A stretch of 64,000 bases of DNA from positions 1,302,001 through 1,366,000 of the forward strand of contig JAJKFH010000052.1 of NCBI GenBank assembly GCA_023333565.1. The letters run 5' to 3'. This DNA comes from Puffinus mauretanicus (Eukaryota; Chordata; Aves; Procellariiformes; Procellariidae). A program made the position numbers and the translations under genes. The notes below the pieces were generated by a model. That model did no database searches, had not been told where the DNA came from, and saw nothing but the letters and a program-made list of their open reading frames with translations. This document shows, in pieces, positions 43,466-58,100 of this stretch. The first letter of the stretch is position 1, and each line of letters opens with the position of its first letter.

Positions 43466-45029
43466 ATTTTCATTCTGCTTAAAAAAATATGGGTTCAAAT
43501 ATTTTCACTTGACATGTTTCATCCATAGCATAAACTCCTAAAAGGATATTGCTGGACGGTACTCTATGCAGCACAGATTTCAGTGTCAAACTTTTCTTCT
43601 TCACTGGGATATAACAAAAACATAATTCTCAAAAATGGAATAGTCTGACAGCACAGATCTGAGTATCTTAGATCGCCAAGTCTGGTTTTCCCATGATAAC
43701 TCCTTCGCATTCACACTTCAAGTCGAAATTTGTTTTCCCCTAGTCCTATAAATAGTATATTTGCATTCTCTTCCCACCCTACATGCACCACGCATCTCCC
43801 CTAGGATGAATTTCATTTTGTTATTTCCTGCCCAGACTTTTAACTAAACTACATGGTTTGGCTTTAATAGCTGAGCTGTTGCAAAACCCTTTTCTGAGAA
43901 TATAATAAAACTTCTGGGTTCAGTGACGCACATAAAAACCCACAAACAACATGCAGGTCTCCAACCACAAACTAGACAGAGAGATAAAGCCAATAGTAAG
44001 CTATGCACTGCCTGCTTTCCAAACAGCACATCCTACTCATCACAAACGGCAAACCCCACAACAGAAGCAGCGATACTCCAACTGCTTTAAACCCATGGAG
44101 ATGGGAAAGAACAAGAACAGAGACAGGATACGGAGCAGCTGGAGTAAATCGCTGTTCACAGGGTGTGCTCCATTAGAGCCCTCCTTCTCTCTGTCTAGTG
44201 TAGCTGATGGCCAGGACACCCAATTCTCATTTGCTCCAAGAACTGCACATGCTGCAAGGTATGGTCCTGGATGCATGTTTATCTCCTCCTTAGAGCACTT
44301 TTAAAATGAATATCCCTTTACAGCGTATGTGAGAATCAGGCCCAAGATGTTTAGGAAAAAACTGCCAAGCTTGTACTTTTTTATTTATTTATAGAAAATA
44401 AACAGCAGATCTCTTGAGATACAAGTTTGCCCATATCCATGACCTCAAGTCAACTGTTGGGAGTTTAAACGACTGTGAATAAAAAACAAATACCCACAAG
44501 TTCTTCAGCTGCAGACGTGGCACAAGAAAGCAATTGCATCTGTAAAACTAGTTCACTGACATCAGGGTGCAAAATTCAGGAGTCCTTGGCAAGCAAGGAG
44601 ATATTGCAAAGATGAGTTGGAAGAATTCAGTATTCTGCAACCCAAATATTCAGTAAACTGCAGCCCGAATATTTCTGACCTCTGGTTAACTGATCAGAAA
44701 TCACATTCTAACCTAATTTGTAAGAGAATGTTAATAGTTACGGTCCCTAACCAGAGAAATTGTTTCATGCATTTGGGGGCCCACTGTCTCTAAGCTTCTT
44801 GTCAATTATGTTTTATTCATTTTTAGAAAAGTGGCATCTTATTCCAGAAGTCATTAACAGGCAAGCACATTAAACCTATTGCAGCTTTTGCACTTGACCA
44901 GAAACCAATCAGTCTGAATTCAATGCAATTGATCCAAATAAACAGGGAGAAAGGAGTAAAGGATAGAAGAGAGTGCATTTTTTTTTAAGTCTTCCCTAGC
45001 TTATTCTCATGCTTTTAATCCACAGATCT

Positions 45030-45160
45030 TGGAAGAGCCTATAAATGCAGCAAGAATAATTATTCTCAATTCACAAAAAAGAGAAACTGAAGCACAGAAT
45101 GGAAATTATACATTAAACAACCTGGGGACAGCCAGAGGGACTCTGATAGGGACTCAGCTT
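45030..45160 (+). repeat. MIR-like fragment
   Basis: It contains attattctcaattcacaaaa, then gagaaactgaagcacagaat and a later cagccagaggga, the expected MIR 3'-half order. Confidence 0.4.
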
Positions 45161-46889
45161 TACCAAAGAGCCAGCTGAGATTCCTTCAGAATATCAACGG
45201 TTTGAGACCAAGTTTGATTCAGTCATACATTTCACAACCAAATGCCATGTTTTCACATTTTCACAAAACTTACAATGTTCTGCTCACTGATGCCTACAAC
45301 TTTCCTTGATGACTTGAAACATATGCAATGTTTAGAAGAGGGGTTTTTGCAATACCCAAAATAAACAGTTGTCATTATTTAATCAACAAATCAAGCACAT
45401 GTTCAAAAGCAGATCATATTTCTCCTGTCCCAGGAGATGAAATCTCATGGAGTCTGGCAGCACTTGAAAAGACAATAAATATGAGCTTACACCAATACTT
45501 CCAAGCCTACAACCACTTACTGTCTTGCAATTTAACAAGCTGGTGGCTGAAGTTTTGAAAGTATTAGATCAATGTATGACCCGGCTCTTACATGTGGCTA
45601 AGAGAAATGCAAATCATCTATCTTCCTTCAGACAGGAATTAATCAGGAAGGAACTCCTCTATTAACCTCCTGCCAAGAACAGGACCCAGAGGGCAAGGGT
45701 ACGCTCTCTGAAGCATCAGACAATAGCTACTGCTGTAGCAGGGCACTGCATTAGCTGGATCAGTATTTCATACAGTGAGGGAGGTTCTGCATTTCTACCT
45801 CCTGAAACTTCCGATCTCGGAGTTTATCTGCACAGGACACTGGGGAAAGTAAGATGAGTCATTTTAAGGCATCCAGTGAAAGTGGATTCACTTCACACGT
45901 TTAGCTGACTCTTATCTATTTTCCCCAGTGCCATTATATAGATAAACCCTAAGTCAGACAAAAAAAAATCCTGAGCAACCTGAGCACTGAAGAGAACACA
46001 AAAAGGTCAGAATCTGACTTGCCAAATTTGTCTCTGAAGTCATGCTCAGCAACCATGTGAGAAACTGATAGAGATCTCAACAACCATTCAGAGACCAGCA
46101 GCAATGTGAGTGTACTTCAGGACACTTTTTTCAAAGTCATCTGAGTTAAAAAAGAAAAAAGGTGCAACTGAGTTGATCCATGCAAAGGAAAAAACTAGTA
46201 TTTCATTTTTATAGAGCAAGTTATTTTGTATGCAAGGCTGCTTGCTTTGAGGTATGAAAGCTGAGAGCTGAGGAGGAACCTGTGATCTGAACAAGAGCTC
46301 AGAAGGCCCCTGTGCAGATGGCTGGCACAATGAAACACCTTCCTGACCTCGCCGGTGCAAGGCATGCACAGCGGCTCGCTCGTAAGTACAGCCCAGCAAT
46401 GAGGGTAACTGTTTGCCACTTCTGAGATATGGTTGTCGCCACCCGCTCTGCCTCAGATTCCCATCTTTGAAACGGCCGTAAGAACAGACATTCTTTCATG
46501 GGTTTTGGAAAGATGATCACAACAGAGCTAATAAGTCACCTGGATACCACAGTAACAGGGAGGGAATTGGCGGAAAGTAGCAAACACCATAGTAGAAATG
46601 CTGGTTGGTTTCTCCGGTTAGGACTGAAATGCAGCAACGCTAAGTGTGTCTAGAGCAGGACCTCCCCTGGTACGCAGTAATCGAGGCAATCACAGTTTGT
46701 GATCAGAGTGCTGTTGAGCCTGAGCACTTATCTGGGGCCAGAGAAGACCCAAAGATACACCAGGACGAAGTGCCCGACTAGAGGAGACAAGAATAAGGCC
46801 AAAGAACCATTACGCAGAAATAGTGCTGAGGTTTTCCTGGTCTGTCCTGCAGACTGTGCACAGAGCCAGGAGCAGATGGAGGGAGGATT

Positions 46890-46960
46890 ACAAGGCATAG
46901 ATAGCTTCTAGTCTCAGCTCTGCCAGGGATCTGCAGACACAGGGCAAGCCAGTTCATACC
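46890..46960 (+). repeat. MIR-like core fragment
   Basis: It contains gcttctagtctcagctctgc, then gacacagggcaagccagttc, similar to the MIR core (tcctggctctgcc, then gggcaagtcac). Confidence 0.4.
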
Positions 46961-47969
46961 TGCCTGCGAGGCCCGCTGTTCAGTCAACCATCCTAAACAG
47001 TTCTGATTCAAAGTTAACAGTCTGCAATACCCTTCAACTAACAACAAATCAACTGTCTTTGCAACTCCTGTATGCCACACAACCCAACACTGAGCTGTTC
47101 CTTCTGTGAACTTAAGCTTTAAGCAGCTGACCCATTTGAATGCCCCCCGGCTATCTGAATTGTTATCATCATCTGATCATAGCATCACCAAGCAGCAACT
47201 GAAGTCTCAGAAATTCTCATTTCCCCTCTGTGTTCAGAGGACTAGCTTGTTGTGCATATAGGTATAGAGATACCTTATAATAATGTGGACTGTTCCCCTT
47301 CCAGTATAGGAAGAACTAAACCAATGCCTGGTTTTGACTGGTTTAAAGTTAAATCTGCCTGGTGAAATGCAGAGAGAGGGTCTGTACCCTTTTAGCATGA
47401 CATATGCTCATTTTGCAGTGAAAACTCATCCAAACCTGTTCATAGAACATTTCGTTCGACCACACAGAAAACCATCCTTCCCATCTGTGCTTTCATTAGG
47501 AACACTCAGATGATGCAGGATTCAGCTGGAGAGTCATAATCTCACAAACTTCAAAGCTACCTTGAATCCAGCATGGAATTCAAACAGCTCTTTTCAAGGC
47601 AAGCACAAGAGCTGCACAGGAGCAAAATGCACAACCCAAAATAAGAAAAGATGCAAAAAACATTTCAGGGAATTATTTGCATCCTAAAAAATGAGGTCAC
47701 TCAATTTCTCACCCACATGGCTTTGCCCTCAAAAACAACTTAACTGAATCCACTAAAGGATGACATTTTGACATCCATCTTCACCAACCATATATGAGTA
47801 AGGCAAAGCTAGCAGATAAAACATTACAAAGAAATATCTGGTAGCACATGCATTTGTTTATTTGAGATGGTATCTAAGAAAAGAAGCTCGCATACATGTC
47901 AGACATTGACTTGCAGTTTGTGGAATTCACATTCACTTACTTGAACCCAGCTGACTCATTCAGCAAGGA

Positions 47970-48080
47970 AGTGTGGCAGAGCGAGCAGGGCTCCTGAGAT
48001 GTGAGGCCTGGCTTCTAGTTCTGGCTCTGCTAAAACAGTAGCCAGAGTACTCTCTTCCTTGGGTCTGTTTCCTATCCACC
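47970..48080 (+). repeat. MIR/CORE-SINE-like element
   Basis: It contains gtggcagagcgagcagggct, then ggcttctagttctggctctg, and then ccttgggtctgtttcc, in the order of MIR-type SINEs. Confidence 0.5.
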
Positions 48081-48329
48081 TCTCCATTGATTACACAAGT
48101 GCAACCAAAGGCACGAGGTATGTAGGTTACTGCTATGCTGGACCACAGGCACAGTCCCGTTTGAAAAAGACAGCTTGCGGAACAGTGCCACTGCTTTGAA
48201 TCCCAAAAACAACTTATGAACATTAACATACTCACAAGACCCCATGCGGTAGCACCTTATTAAAAAGAAGAAAGAGGAAGAAGGATTAAAAATAATTGTA
48301 CAAAGTCAAGGAGCAGTTCTAAAAACAGG

Positions 48330-48400
48330 TCACAAAAGACCTACCTTTCAGTCCTCTGATCTAACCACTAGATCATGGCAGCATTGACTGCAGTGGAGCT
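48330..48400 (+). repeat. MIR-like 3' fragment
   Basis: It contains cctctgatctaaccactaga, the tRNA- or core-like end common to these SINEs. Confidence 0.35.
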
Positions 48401-49884
48401 TCTAAAAAGCAGAGGAAATCACAACGATGACAAGGATAGGAACAAGCCCTCTGAGTGACAGCTGCACTCTGGGGGTACCACTCTGCAGGCTGCAGCATGC
48501 CACAGTGAGGGAGCTGTGCTAGCTCACATCGGCTAGGGTCTATGCATGGAGTTTCGATGCCAGCCTTACTTGCACCGGCTTCCACACAGAAACAACTCGC
48601 AGCCTGCTGCTTCTGCAGAACCTGGGTGTCTGGGCTGACTTAAGGACTTTTGGTTTTGCTTATAAAAGAAAAGGAAATAGTTTCTCAATGCATTGCTAAA
48701 CAAACCCTGCAAAACAAACCCAACGCAAGCCAGCAGAAAAGTGTACAGACAAGGTATACTCTAGGGAAGGAAAAAAAAGCCTTAAGAGAAATTAGTAAAT
48801 AAAAGCACAGAGAGTTAGAGGGATAGGGAGAGATGGAACACCAGATGGATGGATTTTCCTTTGAACCTTCAGTCATGCCTGAGGCTGACACAATAGCCAC
48901 TGCCCAAACACTACAGTATGTTATTTCTGCTTTGTCAGATGATGCAGACAGCATCATTTCTGGGTCACTTGGAGGCCACATACCACCCCTTTTCTCTCCC
49001 CTCCTTTTCACAATCCCAGCGACTGAGAGCTGTAAACACTCAGTTGAGGCCTCCCCAGCTAAGAGTGGGAGCGGAAGGATGAAACTGCACAACCAAGTAG
49101 TTCCCTGGGCCTGATAACATGACTCTCTCCAAAGATTTCATCCTAGGGAGGCATCCGAGCCTAATGCAGCTGCAGGAACAGTCCTCTGCTTAAATATCAA
49201 AGATTTCACACCCACTGCACACTAAAAATGAAAGCCCTCCCCCTTCCTTTTTAACTTGAGGACATGCAACTGCAACAGAATGATTGAGAGTGCTCTGCAA
49301 GACTAAGAACTGTACTTACCATTTGCTGAGCACAACCCTGCTGCTGCCACATCAGATCTCCAGCTCAACCTTCTCTCAGCTCAGACTTCTCTCCAGCACC
49401 CATCTAGCTTCTTTAGCTCAGCCACGCTTCATTAGGCTTAACTGTATTTCCATATGGAACACAGGAAGACTAATACTTCCTCCTGCACAAAGCGGATACT
49501 TAAGGATATCATTACTCCAAACTGGCCTACAGACCTGTCAAGGTTTCCCATCCACTCATGAAATTAGTGCACGTGCCATTTAGCAGGCTTATGGATTTAT
49601 GCTGCTATGAAGAATACTTCTGTCCAAGCATACCCCACCTCCTGTTCTCACCCGTTTGATTCCTTCCACAGGGTTCCCACATCCTGCAGCCACATCTCAA
49701 CCAGCTCAAACTGGGTAACCATCTGGAAGAATATGACCATCAGTCCGGAACCTGGTCCTCAACAACTAAGGCTTCACAAAGCCTAGTTTAACAGAGTCTT
49801 GGCCCTCAATCAAGGTCTTTAACAATAAGTTCACAAGCATCTGTCAGAAATGGACTAGGCAGAGCTACTCATGCCTTTGGCAAG

Positions 49885-49925
49885 ATAGCTAAAAGGATCT
49901 CATGAGGTCCCTTCCAGGGATTCTA
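49885..49925 (+). repeat. CR1-like 3' end fragment
   Basis: It contains ggatctcatgaggtcccttc, then cagggattctacat, comparable to the GAGGTCCCTTCCAACC and GATTCTATGA tail of CR1. It is short and diverged. Confidence 0.4.
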
Positions 49926-52154
49926 CATTGGCTGAGACACTGACCCACATCACAACAGCACTGAAAGAAATTTGGAAAGCCTCAAGAAATCAAAGACTTC
50001 CACCTCCCTGCCCCAAGCAAAGATCAGCCCTAAATAAATCTTTCTTGACAGTTGGGGAAACGTAGACTCAGATCCTCCTTCTCCTTCCTATTTCTTGCAC
50101 GCTCCTAAGCAAACCACTGCAGGCCAGATCCCCTGCAGACTTCAATAGCAAGTTAGGAGCTTACATACTTTGATGGTTCCGCATCATATAGTCTTCAAGG
50201 GTCAGTTCCTGTTTGTTAGAGCATACACAGTGCTACCCTACTTCACCAAGCTGGGGAAAAGGGAGGAATTTATGAGGTGCTCAGGTCCTAATACAATACA
50301 GGCTTCTCAAAGTATTGCAGATAAACAATTACTTGTCCAACTTATCTGCGGTAGCCGGTAAAGTTATACAGAGGTGAATGCAGCCCAAAGATAACACTAA
50401 TACTATGTTTCTCCCTATAATTGTTCAGTGTCTTGGCAAATCCATTGTATCTCTCCTCCCATAAAGAAAACAACTAACCCAAATCCCCTGCAGGTTTTAC
50501 AATGACTACAGCCAGAAAGCAGCAAGTGACAGGGAGAAAGATTACAAAAGGTTCATAATTTGAAGAGGAAACACCAGGTCGTTTTGGGGATACGGGTTGT
50601 GTTACAACCCATGGATCTCTCTGTAAAATTCAAAACTTGAAGTGCCTTCAAAGATAATATCTTCCATCATTTTTATGATTGCACTGATCATTCTCACATA
50701 TCTGTAAAAGAACTCTCAAGTATGTGGGGATTGTATGGTGGGGGAGGTGGGAATAAAGAACGCAACAACCTGTGTAAACTTGCAGCACAAATAAAGAAGT
50801 AGGGTTTACAGCAAAAAAAAATAAAGCCAGACATTTCCTTCAGCAAGGTCAGGAAGGGAATGACTAATTCTAGGTCCCCGTCATATTCTTGCACTTCCCT
50901 TTCCTCTTCATTGCAAGCCTCATCCTGCAAGGTACTGAGCACCCACAGCTCTCATCAGAGAGAATGAGGGACCAAGGGGCAATACCTTGGATGTCTAGCC
51001 TGAAAGCTCGCAGTACTCTCTGAAGGAACTGAGCTCCTTTAACGAAGCAGTTTACTGCCCAGGATGCTGTCCCTAGTCCAAAGTTTTTTTCCACATTTCT
51101 TTTCCCCTTGCCTTCCCAACCATCTCCCTTTTGTCTTAGACATTTCTATTTCTGAAGCCTCAATAAAATAAAGTACGTTCACAAACCTCCTGTCTCTTCC
51201 ACTCCCTCAGGTACTGGCTGGGGAATGAGACAGATTAGCAGCTTGTTCTCTGCAGCACTTGGACTTATTAGCAGACCAAGGGAAGGAGACAAAACACAAA
51301 AAAAATCAAATCCTTTGCTCATTTGACTCAATTATTTGAGCACTTCAAGCGTTCCACCTTCCCCTCCTCCCTCTGACACACACACTTCCCCAAAGTGCTG
51401 CTGGGCTGGACTTTGGGGAAGAGGTTTATACAGAATAAGAATATGTAGGAGCAGGTTGCAGGTCTTAGAGTGGAAGACATTATGTCTCTGCACCCTGGGA
51501 AATTTCAGCTAAGAAACCTTATTCTGTGAAATGCTCCAAATTATTAGCTTTCCGCTAGAAAGAATGGAGCTATTTTGGCAAGGACTGGGATCACATTTCT
51601 GTTTTCAAAGACACTGCGTGAGAAAGCTGCCATGGCTCACTGCTCACATTTTGTTCTTCCAAAAATCTCTTTGTGGCTCTGTCTTACTGGTTAACATTTG
51701 CCTATAGCAACCACATGGGGTTTCAACCATTATTTTAAGTACAAATATAGTATTTAGAGTGGAGACACCTGAATCCAGATTACCACCCCACAAAAGAACA
51801 TTTTTTCTTTGTGATTCTGAGACTTTCATCTAAACCATGTTGTCCCCACTTAGAAAATGGAGGAAAATATAGTTGCTGCCCTAGTAAAAATTGTATGAGG
51901 AAAAATACATAGGCGACTGATAAGCAACAACTGGCCATAAACAGACAGTACTGCAACAGCTACTTGGCATCACACAACAGCCTGGAAAGATTTTAATCAA
52001 CACTTGAAAAATGATCACAGACACGTCCAAAGACAACAAGCACCAAGTTTGGCATCTTTAAGCCAGATACAATACCCGTTACTTTTATGAATTTCCACAG
52101 AAACTCCACACACAGCACATTTGTCCCTGTGCCTAGTCAGAAAAGGAGGTGGGG

Positions 52155-52197
52155 GGTTTTGTTGTTTTTTTGTTTGTTTGTTTTTGTTTGTTTAAGA
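52155..52197 (+). repeat. T-rich (TTTG)n simple repeat
   Basis: A T-rich run with repeated TTTG units. It is low-complexity sequence only. Confidence 0.8.
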
Positions 52198-55100
52198 GAA
52201 GTGTATTGTAACAGTTTGTTAAAACCAAGATTTTTCCATGGAAGTGATTTAGAAAAGTTTCTCATTTTCAAAGTGTTCTATGGAAACAAATAAAAGTTCT
52301 CAAACCATATTTTTCTAATAAAAACCTGCATTTAAGAAGACTTCACTTCTGCATTAAATATATAATGAAAGGAAATGTGCTAGTTCAGAATCAAAATTTA
52401 AGTGTTTTGCATGTGTGTCCAAAAATTATTTTATGCAGAATTTGTGAAAAATCTGAGCCTGACTTTTCACTCCAACTGGAGATTGGAAAAAGGCCTCTGG
52501 AGCAGGAAAGTTCTCACATTTGCCATCACTTCCACTCAGAACTCCTGATCACTCCAAGATTCAGAAAACAATCCCAGAGCATCATCCTGTAGCAACATTT
52601 CTACAAAGTGATTTATACACTTGTTCTCCTTCAGTCCACTCATCTGCTGAGCTTTGCAATTTTTTTACATCTTGCACTTTTTATGCTATACAGTCTCCTT
52701 GGGAAACATTCTTCAAAATACTTCTTCACCACCCCTTTTCCATTGCATGTGCTTAGTTATATCCCTTTTGTCTTAAAGTGTCTCCTCTGATTATCCACTG
52801 GAGAATAAGTTCAGCAGCCTCTGGGGTTCAGGATTTTTGCTCAGTCTCTTGCTCAGATGACTGCATCAGAGAAGGGACTCTGCTGAGCGACAGTGACCAG
52901 AAAGAAAAAAACATGCCTGCTTATGAGAAAATAAAAAGCCATTGTAACAAGCCTGTATGCTATTTTGTAATGGAAATACTCCCCTCCTAAGGAGCAGGGG
53001 AAACACAAAGGGATTCTATGTTGTATTTTTCTGCCTGCAAACTGACAGTTCTGAGTGCTGGATACAAATTCATTGCTTAAGCTTTAAGATTTTTCACTGC
53101 AGCCAACCAACTCTTCATAGTTATACAAAGATCACTCATGTTTTTTTCAGACTCCTTTCATTTACAGTATTTCATCTTGATCTTTCCAAAAGGAACACGA
53201 ATAAGTTGGGCATTACTGAAAATACTAACTTCCCTAGGATGCTTTTGAAAACTGAAATGCCACACTTGTACAATGGAAGACTCCAAATGCTACTGGTACT
53301 CTACTACACCTCCTGCTATGTGTAATATAAAACACTGCTGGGAATAATTCTTCCTACAGCACTTCTCCAGAGTAACAAGGCCAGAAATACAGTGAAGGCC
53401 TACAAATGTTTGAGGGATCCAGCAGTGCTGCAGACAGCTTCTTACCTATCTCATAGGCACAAAGTCAGTGCACACATACAGCTTTCCTAATATTTGGTTC
53501 AGATGGTAGTTTGAAAATAGAGCAAATCAGCTCTCCTTCCAAAACTCTGCTGTTCTGAGGATCTCCATGGATACAAAAATACATCTGCTCAGCCATCACG
53601 TGATGAGTGAACAAAACAGCAGGATTCCCTAAGTATCAGCAGTCTTTCTTTAGTATCCAGCTTCTGAATCCAAAACGTCTTAAAAAAAAAAAAAACACTT
53701 TCTACCTCCATCCTTTCTTCATAGTCTTATTTCTCTTTGTGTTTTGGCAAAGGGAAGTTATAAATTCAACTAGATTATTTGCACTTTCAAGATTATACTG
53801 TAAACAATGACCAGCAAACTATTACTAGCTTTCCAGCTGTGACCTGATTCTGAATACTGAAGAAACTGATTTCCCAGAATGCTGGATTAGGTCCTGTTTG
53901 TGTTGTCTGTTACCCTAACAGTATAGTTGACATTAGGGCCTTGTGCTTGGTTAGGTCAGAAACAGGCTTTTAGTAGCTCAATACAAGCTGGTTTGGCTGC
54001 CCAGGCTGGTCCTCAGCCTAGTGTTTCATGTTCTGGAGTTCATTTCCATAACCTGCCTGCAAAAAACCCTGCATGTTGAATCTTGTCTCTACAACATTGC
54101 CACTGCCAATCATTTTCTTCAATTGATAAGAGAGAGGACTGAGCACAGTCACCCAAAAATAGGAAGCTACAGCATTACTCACTACCTTGAGGACTTGCCT
54201 GCCTTTCATCCTTTTCAATTACTCAGCAGATGTTCTTAAATCAGTTACTCAGTTTTTAAACGCACCTGTCAAAACCTGATTTCGCAGGACATACATCCAC
54301 CCACTGAACTCAGCAAGGCAGTTACTGCTACCCCCTTGCTTCAGTGAGAAGGAGCATGGCATTTTAAGTGAGCCTCACTACTTTAAACTGTACCACAGCA
54401 TCAGATACAGCAGTGCTGCTTTATGTGGTTGAACAACTAGCCGTTCATCCCCTATCACAAGCTGAAATCTCTAAGGGCAGGATTCCCAAAAATTCCATTA
54501 CTGAGTTGCTTTTGAGGTCTGCTGCAGTAAAAAAAGGCAAATCTACCCCCATGAAGGAAAATACTATTTCTAAAAAAGCCTCAGTTCTTAAAAATTCAAG
54601 TTTGCCATCTATGTTACAGTCACCAGTGCCAAGGCTCCATGTTCTGTTCTCATGATGAGCCAAGCGGCGTTTGCTCCAAACTACTGCTACCAGCACTATT
54701 TCCACTGAAACTTCTCAGCAAAAAGCAGTAGATTCTTTGATTCCTTGAATGCACCTGAATATCCTTGGAAAAGAACAGATAAAAGAGGGAAAAAGACAAA
54801 AAACATATTCACATGAAAGCTTTTATTTCTTTATGTAAAGATGTTTGTACTGCCAACAGTTGTAAGTCTAAGAATAATTTAGTATCACACAGCTGGACAG
54901 ACTTCAGCTCCTGGGAGTAGATACTCTACTGCTGTATGCCTCTCTCATCCATCATGCACTTTTTTATACTAGCATGTAATACACCAGTAACACATTTCTC
55001 CAGAGCAACCAAGAGGTATGCAGCTATAAAAACTTTGGGTTCTGCACTACAACTGGATTCTAAATATGTAAACCACTCAGAAAGAAAAAAGTGTTAAAAG

Positions 55101-58100
55101 AAAGTACTTTTTATTTACACCATACTTGAGATCAAGTATTCCCCGCCACCCCATATTAACATTTGTTTCTAAGACATCAGATGTTTACAATCAGAAGATC
55201 TTTACACTACACAATGAATCAAAGCACACAAGCATGCCACTGATAGACATTGGCCTTCCATGGTTTGCCAAAGAATACTCACCTCAAATGTATAAGTATT
55301 AATATGGGGGTGGGGGCTTCTGTGTTTCTTTGTTTGGTTTTTTTTTTTTCTTCTTGCACTGAAAATGGAGGAGGGAGATGGCTGAGAAAACCGCGCGTTT
55401 TTTAAAAAAAATAAAATATGTCAACTATAGGAAATTGCTTAACTGGAATGTGGCAACTTGCCACATTCTCTGGAAGTGTCTTTTAAAACAGCAAAACAGC
55501 TTTATTTTAACAAGCTGCTATGAGATTGCATTTTGGGATTGTCAGAAGGAACAAAATACACTAAAACCCGCTCTGTTCAAAATGCTTTGAAGCTATAAAG
55601 CAAGCTTCCTTATTTCAGATTTTAAGAGGAAGAAAAACTTTGATATGTTCTGCCGTGCAGTGGGGATCAGAGATTTTCAGTTTGCTCATCAATTTTAGAG
55701 AATGTTTCTAGAGCGCTATGTACAATGCACTAAGGCACAAAATACAGGAATAAAAAAATCTTTGCAAGCATAACAGATTCAGCTGCCAAGTAGAAACTGG
55801 CTCACCCACAGCTCAGCCCTAGAAAAGACTCCTAAAACAACTGAAAAATAAAATGCAGTCAAATGGATTGTATGAGTTTTCTTTATCTTTCCTCCAGGGC
55901 TGGGTATGTCATTAGTAAGTAGGAATCATACTTAGTTTGCTTCCCTGGTCAGCTCTCTTTTCTTCTCAGAAAACAAACATGTAAACCCACACAGATTATC
56001 TTTCCAATTCCCTTTCTTTCTGCAGTCTCATGTGTCCTCAAGTTAGCCTTTTTGCTGTCTCAAAATCAGGAACATTACAGTCTCAGGCAAACTTCTGTGA
56101 AGTGTAGTCGACTTCAAGTGGGAAGACAATGTAAGGGAACAGAGAGCCTAGCCCATGAGGTCTAAGACATGCCTCCCAACATGCCTCCCAAACCAACCCT
56201 CCTGCAACATGGTGAGTGAGCACACCTCACAATTAGGCTACAGTACAGTGAACACAGAAATTCCAATTACGCCTGAGGTATCCTCAGATGAAGAATCACT
56301 TCTTCTGCAAAACATTCCCGATTTCCTAGTGTAGAAATCCACACTCCTAGTGGATTCACTTAACTCTACTGTCTGCAAAAAGCTAAAGATTTGTGAGATT
56401 TAACACAGTTTGAGAAATTTACTTCTATGCAATTAGTAACAATGGAGAACAGCATTCTTGATAGCCAATGACGCAAAAACACAGGAGAGACTTCCCTGCA
56501 GTGGATTATAGGTAGAAAATCCTCTCTGAAACCCCAGGACCATCCCACTGAAGGAGTCAGTGTTATTGTAATAAAAATGAAGGACTAGTTGAAGATGTTT
56601 GAGTTTAACAAGAGATGTGGAAAAATGCTATGAAGCAGAAGCATGGTGTTGCAGAAAGGCTTTATTTATTGCCTTTTTCCTGATTTTGTTTTGAAGCTAC
56701 TGAGGTGAGCTATGTGCATAAGCTCTACTGTTTTACTCTGCTGTAAAATTGCTGTTCAGTTGCTGGGTTTCTTTGACCGTGTGTTGAATGAGGTTTTGTA
56801 CTGGACTAGTTCTCCTTCCTTCCTACTCCCCCTGCTATTCTGCAGGGACATGAACAGAAAGAGCGAGGCAACAGGAAGAGTAGGAGCCGCCTCTACAGAG
56901 ACAAAGCAGGATATGACCTCTAAATAGGGCACAAACGGCCGGATCATGACATCCAGCTGGTGTCTCCCTAAAGGAAAGGGCCAAAGTGAAGCTGTTAATC
57001 TTGGATTAGAAACTGCGAATTTAATGACATCAATGGTGCTTTGTAGGAGGAACTTAATTAACTGCAAAGAACTTAAATTAGTGACTATTCTGATGGACTC
57101 TTGCTAAACAAAGCTTAAACACTCTAGTATGATGGAGCCTCAACTCTGCTAAACTTTGACCTTACAAAGTATTGGTGCTGCTCCTACCTAGCTCCTGCAG
57201 CCTTGGTGCTCTGCTCGCATAGGACAGAGTGTCTGGAAACCTGCGTGACCTGTTTGTCCAGCTCAGAGGCAACCCTTCCCCAGTCAGGCTGTGCTGTCCT
57301 ATTAAAACTTTGCCTTTGAATTTAACAGCCTATGACATTGGTTTGTTTCCGTGAGCTGCCTGACCCCCTGTTTCCCAGGGCAGCATACAGATTACTAGCT
57401 GGAACAAGGCAATGGGAGTGAATTGCCATCAGGTAGTCTCATCTCCAAGTACAGATGCTGAGCTGTACAAAGTGTCTTTTCAGCGTCAAATCTAAGAAAC
57501 TGCTCTATTAGCATGCAGCAGAGTACAGTTGAGGGAGGCTTTATTGCTAGTAGCCAAGCACCCTTACTAACTCAGTGCTCCCATGCTGGCTATAGTTACA
57601 ATCCAACTGTTGTTGGGACTGTGCAAACACCAAAGATGGTACCCCCATGCTAGAAGTTCATACTTTGAGGGTGGTGATTCACCCAGTTCAGCCTCTTTAA
57701 TCGCTAGTCTAGGAGACCACGCCAACAACTTCTGAACATGCCTGCCTTCAAAGCCAGGGCCTTGGGTGATCTTGTCTATGAAGGATTTCTAGTAGTATCC
57801 TAGATAATAAGAAAAAAAGTATTGCAGTTAAGATGACTAGCTCGGTTAGTGGTAGCTGGGATGACTGAACTCCAGAGTAGCTACACCCACATACCATAAG
57901 AGGGTTGTGACAGCAGGTGTAATTGCTCAGGCCATTAAAGTCAGAACAGCCACATCTCCTAGGGCCACTGACATCTCACCCCCAACCTAGCAAGGTAATT
58001 CTGCGTATGTTTTATTCAGCTATGCCCTAGCTCAGGAGTTTAAACACATATTGAGGCAAAGCTAAGAACTGCACTCAATACATCTCTAGAGACTGAAAAA

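Noticed and set aside
48685..49114. Overlapping plus- and minus-strand frames of 93 and 135 codons
   Set aside because: No recognisable domain, no splice context and no repeat-derived protein similarity; they look like chance frames.
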